Below, piece by piece: positions 40,776 to 48,387 of a stretch of DNA of 64,000 bases (its first letter is position 1; each line of letters begins with the position of its first letter). The notes under the pieces were generated by a model. That model searched no databases and was not told where the DNA came from. It saw nothing but the letters and a program-made list of their open reading frames with translations. Source of the stretch: Pseudonocardia kunmingensis (GTDB lineage Bacteria > Actinomycetota > Actinomycetes > Mycobacteriales > Pseudonocardiaceae). A program made the translations under genes and the position numbers. The stretch spans positions 124,001-188,000 of the forward strand of contig NZ_VFPA01000002.1 of assembly GCF_006716445.1 (NCBI RefSeq), read 5' to 3'.

Positions 40776-41681
40776 ATGGTGTCGGTCAGCCCGGTCGACG
40801 CGGCGCCCGCCGCGACCGTGCCCGCGGCGGCGCGCCGCAGACCGCGGGGCCGTCCGCTGCTGCTGCTCGCGCTGCCGGCGGTCGTCGTGCTCGCGGTCTT
40901 CTTCGTGGTGCCGGCGGCCCGGCTGGCCTGGCTGTCGGTGAGCGAGCCCGCCCTCGGGTTCGGCAACTACACGGGCATGGCCTCCGACGGCGTGGTCGTC
41001 ACCGTCGTGCTGCGCACGCTGGGGATGGCCGCGGTGGTCACGGTGCTGTGCGTGCTGTGCGCGTACCCCTACGCCTACCTGATGACGATCGTCGGGCCCC
41101 GGTGGCGGGCGGTGCTCACGGCGCTGGTGCTGCTGCCGTTCTGGACGTCGCTGATGGCGCGCACCTTCGCGTGGGTCGTGCTGCTGCAGGACACCGGCCT
41201 CGTCAACGGGCTGCTCGCGGCGGTCGGGCTGGGCCCGGCCCGGCTGCTGGGCACCACCGCCGGGGTCAGCGTCGCGATGGCACAGGTGATGCTGCCGTTC
41301 ATGGTGCTGCCGGTGTACTCGGCGATGCGGGGCATCGACCGGCGCCTCGTCGATGCCGCCATGGGTCTCGGCGCCACCCCGTTCGCCGCCTTCCTGCGCG
41401 TCTACCTCCCGCTGTCGCTGCGCGGCGTCGCCGCAGGCGCGACGCTGGTGATGGTGCTGTCGCTCGGCTTCTACGTCACACCGTCGCTCGTGGGCTCGCC
41501 GCAGCAGTCGATGCTCGCCCAGCTCATCTCCGTGCAGGTCAACCAGCTCGTGGACTTCGGCGCGGCCGGTGCGCTCGCCGTGACGCTGCTGGTCGTCACG
41601 CTCGTGCTGGTGGCCGGGGTGCAGCGGCTCACCCGCACCGGAGGGGCGCCGGTCGGACTGGTCGGGGGTGGGGGATCGTGA
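40776..41681 (+). CDS. ABC permease, PotB-like
   Basis: The 301-residue membrane protein has six helices and the PotB pattern: LLLLALPAVVVLAVFFVVPAARLAWLS, ALVLLPFWTSLMARTFAWVVLLQDTGLVNGLL, and the ATPase-contact loop MRGIDRRLVDAAMGLGATPFAAFLRVYLPLSLRG. ATG 40776 follows GTGGGG at 7-nt spacing; a GTG six bases upstream is possible. Its stop overlaps the second permease by 4 bp. It probably forms the channel with PotC-like 41678-42466 for the divergently encoded binding protein, importing an amine- or amide-type compound. Confidence 0.92.
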   Translation: MVSVSPVDAAPAATVPAAARRRPRGRPLLLLALPAVVVLAVFFVVPAARLAWLSVSEPALGFGNYTGMASDGVVVTVVLRTLGMAAVVTVLCVLCAYPYAYLMTIVGPRWRAVLTALVLLPFWTSLMARTFAWVVLLQDTGLVNGLLAAVGLGPARLLGTTAGVSVAMAQVMLPFMVLPVYSAMRGIDRRLVDAAMGLGATPFAAFLRVYLPLSLRGVAAGATLVMVLSLGFYVTPSLVGSPQQSMLAQLISVQVNQLVDFGAAGALAVTLLVVTLVLVAGVQRLTRTGGAPVGLVGGGGS

Positions 41682-42466
41682 GGTCCGCACGACTGCGCCG
41701 CGCGCTGGTCGCGGTGGGGGTCCTGATCGGGGCGTGGTTGCTCGTGCCGACGCTGATCGTCATCCCGATCAGCTTCTCCGGCGAGGACAGCTTCGCGTTC
41801 CCGCCCAGCTCGTGGAGCCTGCGCCACTACGCGACGTTCTTCACCGAGCCGAGCTGGCTCAACGCGCTGCTCGTCTCGATCCAGCTCGCCGTGATCGTCA
41901 CGGTCGTCGCGACGGTGCTCGGGACGGCCGCCGCGTTCGCCCTCTCCCGCACCGCGTTCCGTGGCAAGGGCGCGGTGAACGGGCTGTTCCTGGCGCCGCT
42001 CATCGTGCCCGGCATCGTCGTGGCCGTCGCCGTCTACGCCGCGTTCCTGCAGTGGGGCCTGATCGGCACCCCGACGGGGTTCATCCTCGCGCACACGGTG
42101 CTCGCGATCCCGTTCGTCACCGTGAACGTGGGCGCGGCGCTGGGCGGGTTCGACCGCACGCTCGAACGCGCGGCGGCCGGCCTCGGTGCCTCGTCGCTGG
42201 CCACGTTCCGCAGCGTCACGCTGCCGCTGATCATGCCCGGGGTGCTGTCCGGTGCGGTGTTCGCGTTCGTCACCTCGTTCGACGAGGTGGTGGTGTCGCT
42301 GTTCGTGCAGTCGCCGCAGCTGCAGACGCTGCCGGTGCGGATGTTCACGTCCGTGACCAACGAGGTGGACCCGACGATCGCCGCCGCCTCGACGGTGGTC
42401 ATCACGGTCACCACCGCCCTGCTGGCCCTGGCCACCGCCATGAGGAGGAACCGCCGTCATGCCTGA
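41678..42466 (+). CDS. ABC permease, PotC-like
   Basis: The 262-residue protein has the PotC layout: WLLVPTLIVIPISFSGEDSFAFPPSSWSLRHYATFF, LIVPGIVVAVAVYAAFLQWGLIGTPTGFILAHTVLAIPFVTVNV, and the ATPase-coupling loop FDRTLERAAAGLGASSLATFRSVTLPLIMPGVLSGA. It ends with PTIAAASTVVITVTTALLALA, the usual last helix. GTG 41678 overlaps the preceding stop (GTGA), and its own stop lies inside the ATPase gene by 8 bp. It is the second half of the importer channel in this cluster. Confidence 0.93.
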   Translation: MRSARLRRALVAVGVLIGAWLLVPTLIVIPISFSGEDSFAFPPSSWSLRHYATFFTEPSWLNALLVSIQLAVIVTVVATVLGTAAAFALSRTAFRGKGAVNGLFLAPLIVPGIVVAVAVYAAFLQWGLIGTPTGFILAHTVLAIPFVTVNVGAALGGFDRTLERAAAGLGASSLATFRSVTLPLIMPGVLSGAVFAFVTSFDEVVVSLFVQSPQLQTLPVRMFTSVTNEVDPTIAAASTVVITVTTALLALATAMRRNRRHA

Positions 42467-43580
42467 CACCGCTGGTGCCGACGTCGCCGGAGCCCGGATC
42501 GAGGTCGAGGGCCTCACGAAGCTGTTCCCGGGCGCGGCCGCGCCTGCGGTCGACGGCATCGACCTGGAGATCCGGCCGGGCGAGTTCATGACCCTGCTGG
42601 GCCCCAGCGGGTCGGGCAAGACGACGACGCTGAACATGATCGCCGGATTCGAGTCGATCACGGCGGGCCGGATCGGGCTCGACGGCGGCGACATCGCCCA
42701 GCTGCCGGCCTACAAGCGCAACCTGGGCATGGTGTTCCAGAACTACGCGCTGTTCCCGCACATGACGGCGGCCGAGAACGTCGCGTTCCCGCTCAAGCAG
42801 CGCAAGGTGGCGAAGGCCGAGATCGGGCGGCGCGTCGCGGAGGCGCTCGAGCTGGTGCACCTGGGCGGGCACGGCGAGCGCCTCCCCTCGCAGCTGTCCG
42901 GCGGGCAGCAGCAGCGCGTGGCGCTGGCCAGGGCCGTGGTGTTCGAGCCCCGTGCCTTGCTGCTCGACGAGCCGCTCGGGGCGTTGGACAAGAAGCTGCG
43001 CGAGTCGCTGCAGCTGGAGATCTCGCGGCTGCACCGCGAGCTGGGCATCACCTTCGTCTTCGTCACCCACGACCAGGACGAGGCGCTGGCCCTGTCCGAC
43101 CGGATCGCGGTGTTCCGCGACGGGCGCATCGAGCAGGCGGGCACGCCCGCCGAGCTGTACGAGACCCCGTCGTCGCGGTTCGTCGCAACGTTCCTCGGCG
43201 ACTCCAACGTGTTCACCGGCCGGGTGCGTGACGGCCTGCTCGACACGGGCTGGTGCAGCCTGCGCGCGCCGGCCGGCCCGGAGGGTGCGGTCGCGCTGGT
43301 CGTGCGCCCCGAGCACCTGCGCCTCGCCGTGCGCGGTGGGCCTGCCGCGGAGGGGAACGTCCTGTCCGCCACCGTCACCGACGTCGTCTACCAGGGCGCG
43401 TTCCGGCGCGTGCTGGTGCGGTTCGACGGGGGCGGCAGCGGGCAGGTGCGCGACACCGCCGGGGTGAGCCGCTCGGTCACCGTGGGCGAACGGGTGGAGG
43501 TGTGCTGGTCCGAGGACGCCGGCGTGCTCGTGCCGGACGGCGCGGAGACGCCGGCCGAGCAGCCGGTGGGTGCCCGATGA
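42459..43580 (+). CDS. ABC ATPase, PotA/FbpC-like
   Basis: The 373-residue protein carries LLGPSGSGKTTTLNMIAG (Walker A, about residue 50), VFQNYALFPHMTAAENV (Q loop), LSGGQQQRVALARAVVF (signature), ALLLDEPLGALD (Walker B) and FVTHDQDEALALSDR (H loop), then a C-terminal TOBE/OB domain (ALVVRPEHLRLAV...VVYQGAFRRVLVRF). This is the polyamine/iron/opine CUT-type ATPase pattern. It powers the two upstream permeases. Its stop overlaps the aldolase start by 4 bp, tying transport to catabolism on a single transcript. Confidence 0.95.
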   Translation: MPDTAGADVAGARIEVEGLTKLFPGAAAPAVDGIDLEIRPGEFMTLLGPSGSGKTTTLNMIAGFESITAGRIGLDGGDIAQLPAYKRNLGMVFQNYALFPHMTAAENVAFPLKQRKVAKAEIGRRVAEALELVHLGGHGERLPSQLSGGQQQRVALARAVVFEPRALLLDEPLGALDKKLRESLQLEISRLHRELGITFVFVTHDQDEALALSDRIAVFRDGRIEQAGTPAELYETPSSRFVATFLGDSNVFTGRVRDGLLDTGWCSLRAPAGPEGAVALVVRPEHLRLAVRGGPAAEGNVLSATVTDVVYQGAFRRVLVRFDGGGSGQVRDTAGVSRSVTVGERVEVCWSEDAGVLVPDGAETPAEQPVGAR

Positions 43581-44254
43581 GCGAGCTTGCGAGCGAATCA
43601 CGGGCACAGCGCGACGCGCTGGACGACGCTCGCCGGCAGGTCGCCGAGTGCGGCCGCCGGATGGTCGCGGACGGGCTGGTGCTGGGCACGGCCGGCAACG
43701 TGAGCGTGCGGGTGGGGGAGCTGGTGGCGGTCTCGCCGTCCGGCACGCCCTACGACCGCATCGAACCGCAGGACGTGTCGGTGGTCGACCTCGCGGGGCA
43801 GCGGGTGGACGGGCCGCACGCCCCCTCGTCGGAGACCCCGATGCACCTCGCGATCTACGCCAGAACCGGCGCGGGTGCGATCGTGCACCACCACGGGCTG
43901 CACAGCGCCGCCGTGTCCACCGTGGTCGACGAGCTCCCGGCGCTGCACTACTACGTCCTGCAGCTGGGCGGGCCGGTGCGGGTGGCGAGCTACGCGACGT
44001 ACGGCACCCCCGAGCTGGCCCGATCCGTACGGGCGGCCCTGGAGGGACGGACCGCGGCGCTCATGCAGAACCACGGCGCGGTCGCGCACGGCGACACGCT
44101 CGAGACCGCCTATGACCGGGCCCGGCTGGTGGAGTGGCTGTGCGCGCTGCACGTCATGGCGACCGGGATGGGCAGCCCGCGCGTCCTGAGCGGCGAGGAG
44201 CTCGCCGCGGTCGCGCGGCGCCGTACCGGGAACATCACGGAGGTTCCGGCATGA
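43577..44254 (+). CDS. Class II aldolase/adducin-family protein
   Basis: The 225-residue protein has the FucA/AraD fold: DGLVLGTAGNVSVRVGELVAVSPSGTPYDRI (residues 31-60), SSETPMHLAIYARTGAGAIVHHHGLHSAAVST with the zinc His cluster, and ALMQNHGAVAHGDTLETAYDRARLVEW with the third zinc His. It cleaves or epimerises small phosphorylated sugars. It sits between the importer ATPase and a PfkB kinase, both overlapped by 4 bp, so the kinase product may be its substrate. Together with the split transketolase this suggests a ketose-phosphate intermediate. Confidence 0.9.
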   Translation: MSELASESRAQRDALDDARRQVAECGRRMVADGLVLGTAGNVSVRVGELVAVSPSGTPYDRIEPQDVSVVDLAGQRVDGPHAPSSETPMHLAIYARTGAGAIVHHHGLHSAAVSTVVDELPALHYYVLQLGGPVRVASYATYGTPELARSVRAALEGRTAALMQNHGAVAHGDTLETAYDRARLVEWLCALHVMATGMGSPRVLSGEELAAVARRRTGNITEVPA

Positions 44255-45193
44255 AGGTCGTCTGCCTCGGCGCGCACATCCTCGACGTGCTCGGGCGCCC
44301 CGTCCCCGACATCCCGCCCGGGCAGGGACGCCGCGTCCTCGACGAGATCCGGATCACCGCAGCGGGCACCGCCGGTGGCACCGCGGTGGACCTGGCGAAG
44401 CTCGGGGGCCGAGGTCGTGAGCATCGGCCCGGTCGGCGACGACACGACCGGCCGCCTGCTGCTCGACCTGCTCGCCGACCACGGCGTCGACGTGCGCCAC
44501 ATGGCCCACCGGCCCGGGCAGGCCACGCCCGCGACCATGCTGCCGATCCGGCCCAACGGCGAGCGGCCCGCGCTCCACGCGCCCGGCGCGATGGCCACGC
44601 TGACGGCGGCCGACGTCGACCGGCAGCTCGTCGCCGAGGCCGACGTGCTGCACGTCGGCGGCCCCGACGTCCTGGGCGACTTCACCCGCGACGCCCTGCC
44701 GGACCTGCTGCGCTTCGCCGCCGCCCACGGCACGGTCGTGAGCATGGACCTGCTCAGCATCGGCCGGCCCGAGCTCGTCGACGTGCTGGCGCCCGCGTGG
44801 GAGCACACCGGCTTCCTGCTCCCCAACGACGACCAGATCCGCGGTGTCACCGGCCGCGACGACCTGGTGGAGGCCGCCGGGGTGGCGCGCGCCTGCGGCG
44901 TCGGCACCGTCGTCGTCACGACCGGGGCGCAGGGCTGCCTGGTCGTCACCGAGGACGGGGCCGAGCGCATCCCCGCGTTCGACGTCCCGGTGGTGGACAC
45001 GACCGGCTGCGGCGACGCCTTCACCGCGGGGTTCCTCGTGGGGTTCGGGGCGGGCCGCTCGCTGCCCGACGCGGCGCGGCTGGGCACCGCCGCCGCCGCA
45101 CTGGTCGCGCAGGGCCTCGGCTCCGACGCCGGCATCGTCGACCTCCCCTCGACCCTCGCGTTCGGCGCCGAGCGCTCTCCCGGCGTCGCGTAG
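44251..45193 (+). pseudogene. PfkB-family sugar kinase with a single-base frameshift
   Basis: The ATG at 44251 opens a normal kinase N-terminus (MKVVCLGAHILDVLGRPVPD...GTAGGTAVDLAKLGG), which then runs into nonsense. The rest, GAEVVSIGPVGDDTTGRLLLDLL through VVDTTGCGDAFTAGFLVGFGAG (catalytic Asp block), is intact one frame over from about 44405 to 45193. The break is the G5 run at 44404-44408: four Gs would restore AKLGAEVV. Everything else looks functional, so this is a recent mutation, programmed slippage or a sequencing error. Intact, it would be a ~313-residue kinase coupled to the aldolase by 4 bp. Confidence 0.9.
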
Positions 45194-45223
45194 CGTGATC
45201 GAGCGGTGGACGGGGGAGGGCTG

Positions 45224-46000
45224 ATGGCCGAGAGGGCCGCCGGTGCGGGCGAACCCGTCCGGGTGCTGGTGAAGGCGATGGCGGTGCTGGAGCTGCTGGC
45301 CGAGGCCCCGGACGAGCTGAGCCTGGGTGACATCGCCGCGCGCCTCGACCTGAACAAGAGCACCTGCCACCGGATCCTCACCACGCTGGCGGCGGGTGAC
45401 TTCGTCGAGCGGCCCTCGCCGGGCACCTACCGGCTGGGGATCGGCGCCTTTCGGGTCGGCAGCGCGATGGCGCGCCGCCTCAGCGTGCGCGAGCGCGCCC
45501 AGCCCGCCATGCGCGAGCTGTACCGCCAGTCCGGCGAGACGGTGTTCCTGCTGGTCCTGCGCGGTGACGAGGCGGTGTGCGTGGAGCGGCTCGACGGGCG
45601 CTACGCGTCCACGCACACCCTGCGCGTCGGCGGCACCCTGCCGCTGCACCTGGGTGCCGGGCCGCGGCTGCTGCTGGCCGCCCTGCCCGACGAGCAGGTG
45701 GAGGGCTACCTCGCGGGCCCCCTGCAGCGGCGGACCTCCCCGACCCAGGCCACCGCCGACCAGCTGCGTGAGGAGGTCCGGCGCATCCGCGCCGACGGCT
45801 ACGCCACCAGCCGGGACGACGTCGAGCTGGGCGTGAAGGCGCTGAGCGTGCCGGTGCGCGACCACACCGGGGAAACCGTGGCGGCGCTGAGCCTGAGCGG
45901 CCTCACCGCTCACCTCCCCGACTCCGAGCAGGAGCACCAGCTCGCGCTGCTGCGCGCCGCGGCGGCCGAGGCGTCGCGGGCGTTGGGGCTGCGCGCATAG
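45224..46000 (+). CDS. IclR-family transcriptional regulator
   Basis: The 258-residue protein has an N-terminal winged helix (VLVKAMAVLELLAEAPDELSLGDIAARLDLNKSTCHRILTTLAAGDFV) and an IclR effector domain (GETVFLLVLRGDEAVCVERLDGRY, HLGAGPRLLLAALPDEQVEGYL, GVKALSVPVRDHTGETVAALSLSG). ATG 45224 follows GGGGGAGGG; a GTG at 45206 is also possible. It lies 30 bp after the kinase and is likely co-transcribed with the importer genes, binding the GTTTCA dyad between the two operons. The effector is presumably the imported compound or a catabolite. Confidence 0.92.
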   Translation: MAERAAGAGEPVRVLVKAMAVLELLAEAPDELSLGDIAARLDLNKSTCHRILTTLAAGDFVERPSPGTYRLGIGAFRVGSAMARRLSVRERAQPAMRELYRQSGETVFLLVLRGDEAVCVERLDGRYASTHTLRVGGTLPLHLGAGPRLLLAALPDEQVEGYLAGPLQRRTSPTQATADQLREEVRRIRADGYATSRDDVELGVKALSVPVRDHTGETVAALSLSGLTAHLPDSEQEHQLALLRAAAAEASRALGLRA

Positions 46001-46290
46001 ACCTCGCGGGACACGGCCGAGATCATTCCCATCCGCACACCACGGTGCCGCGGACGACGGTGGGGTGCGGCTCGCGACGATCATCGCGCCGGGACGGCAG
46101 TGAGTCGCACACCACGGCTGTCCGGAGCGCGCTCTCGTGCGGATCAGATCGATCACGGCCCCTCGCGCGACAACCCGCTGCCGGGGTCACCGGACCGTCA
46201 TCCCCCGTGCAGGCCCGGTTGAGGGGCGCGCCACCCCTGCGCCCTTGACTCAGCGGCGATGACCCGGCCACCCCCCGAAACGGAGCCGCC
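46001..46290. other. Gene-poor stretch with short direct repeats
   Basis: CGCACACCACGG occurs twice (about 46034 and 46106), and the 20-mer at 46137-46156 is the one-mismatch inverse copy of 8030-8049. The PhnZ-like gene's ribosome site is not evident. No open frame here shows coding character. Confidence 0.4.
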
Positions 46291-46836
46291 ATGACCCAGG
46301 GACCGACCGCCCCCGTCCCCACGCGCGAGCGGCTGCGCGCCGACCTGTGCGCCGTCGCCGACCTGCCCTACGACGGTGAGGCCGTCGACCAGCTCGCGCA
46401 CGCCCTGCAGTGCGGCACGCTCGCCGTGCGGGCGGGGGCGCGGCCCGCGGTCGTCGCGGCGGCCCTGCTGCACGACATCGGCCGCTCGCCCGGCGTGTCG
46501 GCGCAGCTGCCGGACGCCCCGCACGAGCGCGCCGGGGCGGCGTACTGCACGCGGCTGCTCGGCCACGAGGTCGGCTGGCTCGTCGGGGCGCACGTGCTGG
46601 CCAAGCGGGCGCTCGTGACGCTCGACCCCGGCTACGCGGCGCTGCTGTCGCCGGTGTCGGTCCGCTCGCTGGAGCAGCAGGGCGGGCCGGCCGCGTCGGC
46701 CGAGCTGGACCGCTTCCTGCGCCACCCGCTCGCGCGCGAGGCGATGGACGTCCGGCGCTGGGACGACGAGGCGAAGGTCCCCGGCGCGCCCACCATGGCA
46801 CTGGACGAGCTGCTCGACGTGGCGATCGCCGCCTGA
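46291..46836 (+). CDS. PhnZ/TmpB-like HD-domain mixed-valence diiron oxygenase
   Basis: The 181-residue protein is an HD-domain protein of the oxygenase branch, not an ordinary phosphohydrolase. Tyr27 and Glu30 (LPYDGE), His37, His61-Asp62 (LLHDIG), His78, His101, Lys105 (HVLAKR) and Asp158/159 match in order and spacing the Tyr24, Glu27, His34, His58-Asp59, His80, His104, Lys108 and Asp161 of PhnZ. LSPVSVRSLEQQGGP is the family block. PhnZ cleaves C-P bonds of 2-amino-1-hydroxyethylphosphonate after PhnY hydroxylation. No PhnY-like gene adjoins, so the substrate here may differ. Confidence 0.85.
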   Translation: MTQGPTAPVPTRERLRADLCAVADLPYDGEAVDQLAHALQCGTLAVRAGARPAVVAAALLHDIGRSPGVSAQLPDAPHERAGAAYCTRLLGHEVGWLVGAHVLAKRALVTLDPGYAALLSPVSVRSLEQQGGPAASAELDRFLRHPLAREAMDVRRWDDEAKVPGAPTMALDELLDVAIAA

Positions 46837-46918
46837 GCACCACGGGCCCGTGGATCTCCACGGCGGAGGGGGGAAGACTGGGAGCGACCAGTGGAGACGT
46901 GATCGAGAGGGGATCCTC

Positions 46919-47671
46919 GTGCGCTACGACGCCGTGCTCGCCGAGACCGTGGGCATCCGGGGTGCGAACGACGACGAGATCGAGGCCTACACGGCGCGCC
47001 CGATGGACGGCGGCGGTCGGGGCGGCGTGGTGGTGATCCACCACATGCCCGGGTTCGACCGGGAGAGCAAGGAGGTGGTGCGCCGTTTCGCCACGTCGGG
47101 CTACAACGCGATCTGCGTGAACCTCTACAGCCGGGAGGCGCCCGGCGCCGACCCGGACGACGCGGCGGCCGCGGCGCGGGCGAGCGGCGGGGTGCCGGAC
47201 GCGCGGTTCGTCGGGGACGCGGCGGGCGCGGCGCGGTGGCTGCGGGCACTGCCGACGTCGAACGGGAAGGTCGGCACCATCGGCTTCTGCTCCGGCGGGC
47301 GCCAGGCCTTCCTCTCGGCGCTCGAGCTGGATGTCCAGGCCGCGGTGGACTGCTACGGCGCGTTCGTCGTCGGCACCCCGCCGGAGGGCTTCCCGCTGCA
47401 GGTGCAGCCGCTCGCCGACCGCACGGCCGAGCTGCGCGCACCGCTGCTGGGCCTGTTCGGCAACGAGGACTCCTACCCCTCGCCCGACCAGGTCGACGAG
47501 CTGGAGAAGCTGCTGCAGACCCACGGCAAGACCTACGAGTTCCACCGCTACGACGACGCGGGCCACGCGTTCTTCTCCGTGGACCGGCCCTCCTACCGGG
47601 TGGCCGCCGCGGTCGACGGGTGGCAGCGGGTCGAGGCGTTCTTCGCCACGCACCTCGGCGGGGAGGCCTGA
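46919..47671 (+). CDS. Dienelactone hydrolase-family protein
   Basis: The 250-residue alpha/beta hydrolase has the DLH elbow GTIGFCSGGRQAFLSAL with Cys124 as nucleophile, an acid in LLGLFGNEDSYPSPDQ and a late His in YDDAGHAFFSVDRPSY. That is the Cys-Asp-His triad of carboxymethylenebutenolidases. GTG 46919 is chosen because GAGAGGGG precedes it; earlier in-frame codons lack family similarity. DLH proteins hydrolyse dienelactones in chlorocatechol pathways, and many homologues act on other esters. It is followed at 5 bp by a DUF6295 gene. Confidence 0.9.
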   Translation: MRYDAVLAETVGIRGANDDEIEAYTARPMDGGGRGGVVVIHHMPGFDRESKEVVRRFATSGYNAICVNLYSREAPGADPDDAAAAARASGGVPDARFVGDAAGAARWLRALPTSNGKVGTIGFCSGGRQAFLSALELDVQAAVDCYGAFVVGTPPEGFPLQVQPLADRTAELRAPLLGLFGNEDSYPSPDQVDELEKLLQTHGKTYEFHRYDDAGHAFFSVDRPSYRVAAAVDGWQRVEAFFATHLGGEA

Positions 47672-47676
47672 TCCCG

Positions 47677-47937
47677 GTGTGCACCTACAGCACCGAGAAG
47701 ATCGCCGTCACGGCCAGCAGCGGCAAGGGCCCGCAGGGCTGGTTCCCGCTGCGCACGGCCACCGTCTACTACGACCACCCGGTCCACGCCCCCGACGAGC
47801 ACACCGTGAACATCGACTTCCTGAACCCGGACCGGGGGCCGTCGGCCCGGGTGGCGGTGGAGCTGAGCCTCGAGTCGGCCCGGGAGCTGCTGGCGGCGCT
47901 GCAGGTCACGGTGGAGCGGGCGCAGCACCACCCGTAA
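47677..47937 (+). CDS. DUF6295-family small protein
   Basis: The 86-residue protein reads VCTYSTEKIAVTASSGKGPQGWFPL, then ATVYYDHPVHAPDEHTVNIDFLNP, then ARVAVELSLESARELLAAL, which I recognise as the conserved DUF6295 pattern of actinomycetes. Function is unknown. Its conserved Cys-2 and the HPVHAPDEH cluster could bind a metal. GTG 47677 lies 5 bp after the DLH stop, so the two are co-transcribed, and a RidA-family gene follows 32 bp later. The grouping suggests a detoxification or oxidation pathway. Confidence 0.8.
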   Translation: MCTYSTEKIAVTASSGKGPQGWFPLRTATVYYDHPVHAPDEHTVNIDFLNPDRGPSARVAVELSLESARELLAALQVTVERAQHHP

Positions 47938-47969
47938 CGCGCATCGTCACGCCGACGAGCAAGGCGGGC

Positions 47970-48365
47970 ATGGAGCGCACCGCCGTCAACCCGTGGGCCT
48001 GGTCGCTGGACTTCGGCTACAACCAGGCCGAGATCGTCGAGGGCACGCGCAGGCAGCTGATCTGCGCAGGCCAGACGTCCGTCGACGCCGACGGCCGTCC
48101 CCAGCACCCGGGGGACATGCGGGCGCAGGTCGGCCGGGCGCTGGACAACCTCGAGGCCGTGCTCGCGGGCGCGGACATGACGCTCGCGAACGTGGTGCGG
48201 CTGAGCATCTACACCACCGACGTCGACGAGCTCCTCAGGTGCGTCGACGTCTTCGGGGAGCGGCTCGGCCCGGCCGGGGTCCGGCCGCCGAGCACCCTGC
48301 TGGGCGTGGCCCGGCTCGCCTTCCCCGAGCTGATGGTCGAGCTGGAGGCCACGGCGGCCGACTGA
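47970..48365 (+). CDS. RidA-family (enamine/imine deaminase-like) protein
   Basis: The 131-residue protein has the YjgF/RidA fold: RQLICAGQTSVDADGRPQHPGDMRAQVGRALDNLEAVLAGADMTLANVVRLSIYTTDVDELL, then GVRPPSTLLGVARLAFPELMVELEATA. The Arg of VRPPSTLLGV and the Glu of MVELEA lie where active RidA members bind the substrate carboxylate and water. It may hydrolyse a reactive imine made by a neighbouring enzyme or metabolise a related compound. It follows DUF6295 by 32 bp on the same strand and converges on the aldose-epimerase gene 22 bp away. Confidence 0.88.
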   Translation: MERTAVNPWAWSLDFGYNQAEIVEGTRRQLICAGQTSVDADGRPQHPGDMRAQVGRALDNLEAVLAGADMTLANVVRLSIYTTDVDELLRCVDVFGERLGPAGVRPPSTLLGVARLAFPELMVELEATAAD

Positions 48366-48387
48366 CCGCGGCGGCACCACCGGCAGG

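Noticed and set aside
46023..46322. Minus-strand ORF before the PhnZ-like gene
   Set aside because: Overlaps the start of a well-supported gene and encodes low-complexity, family-less sequence.
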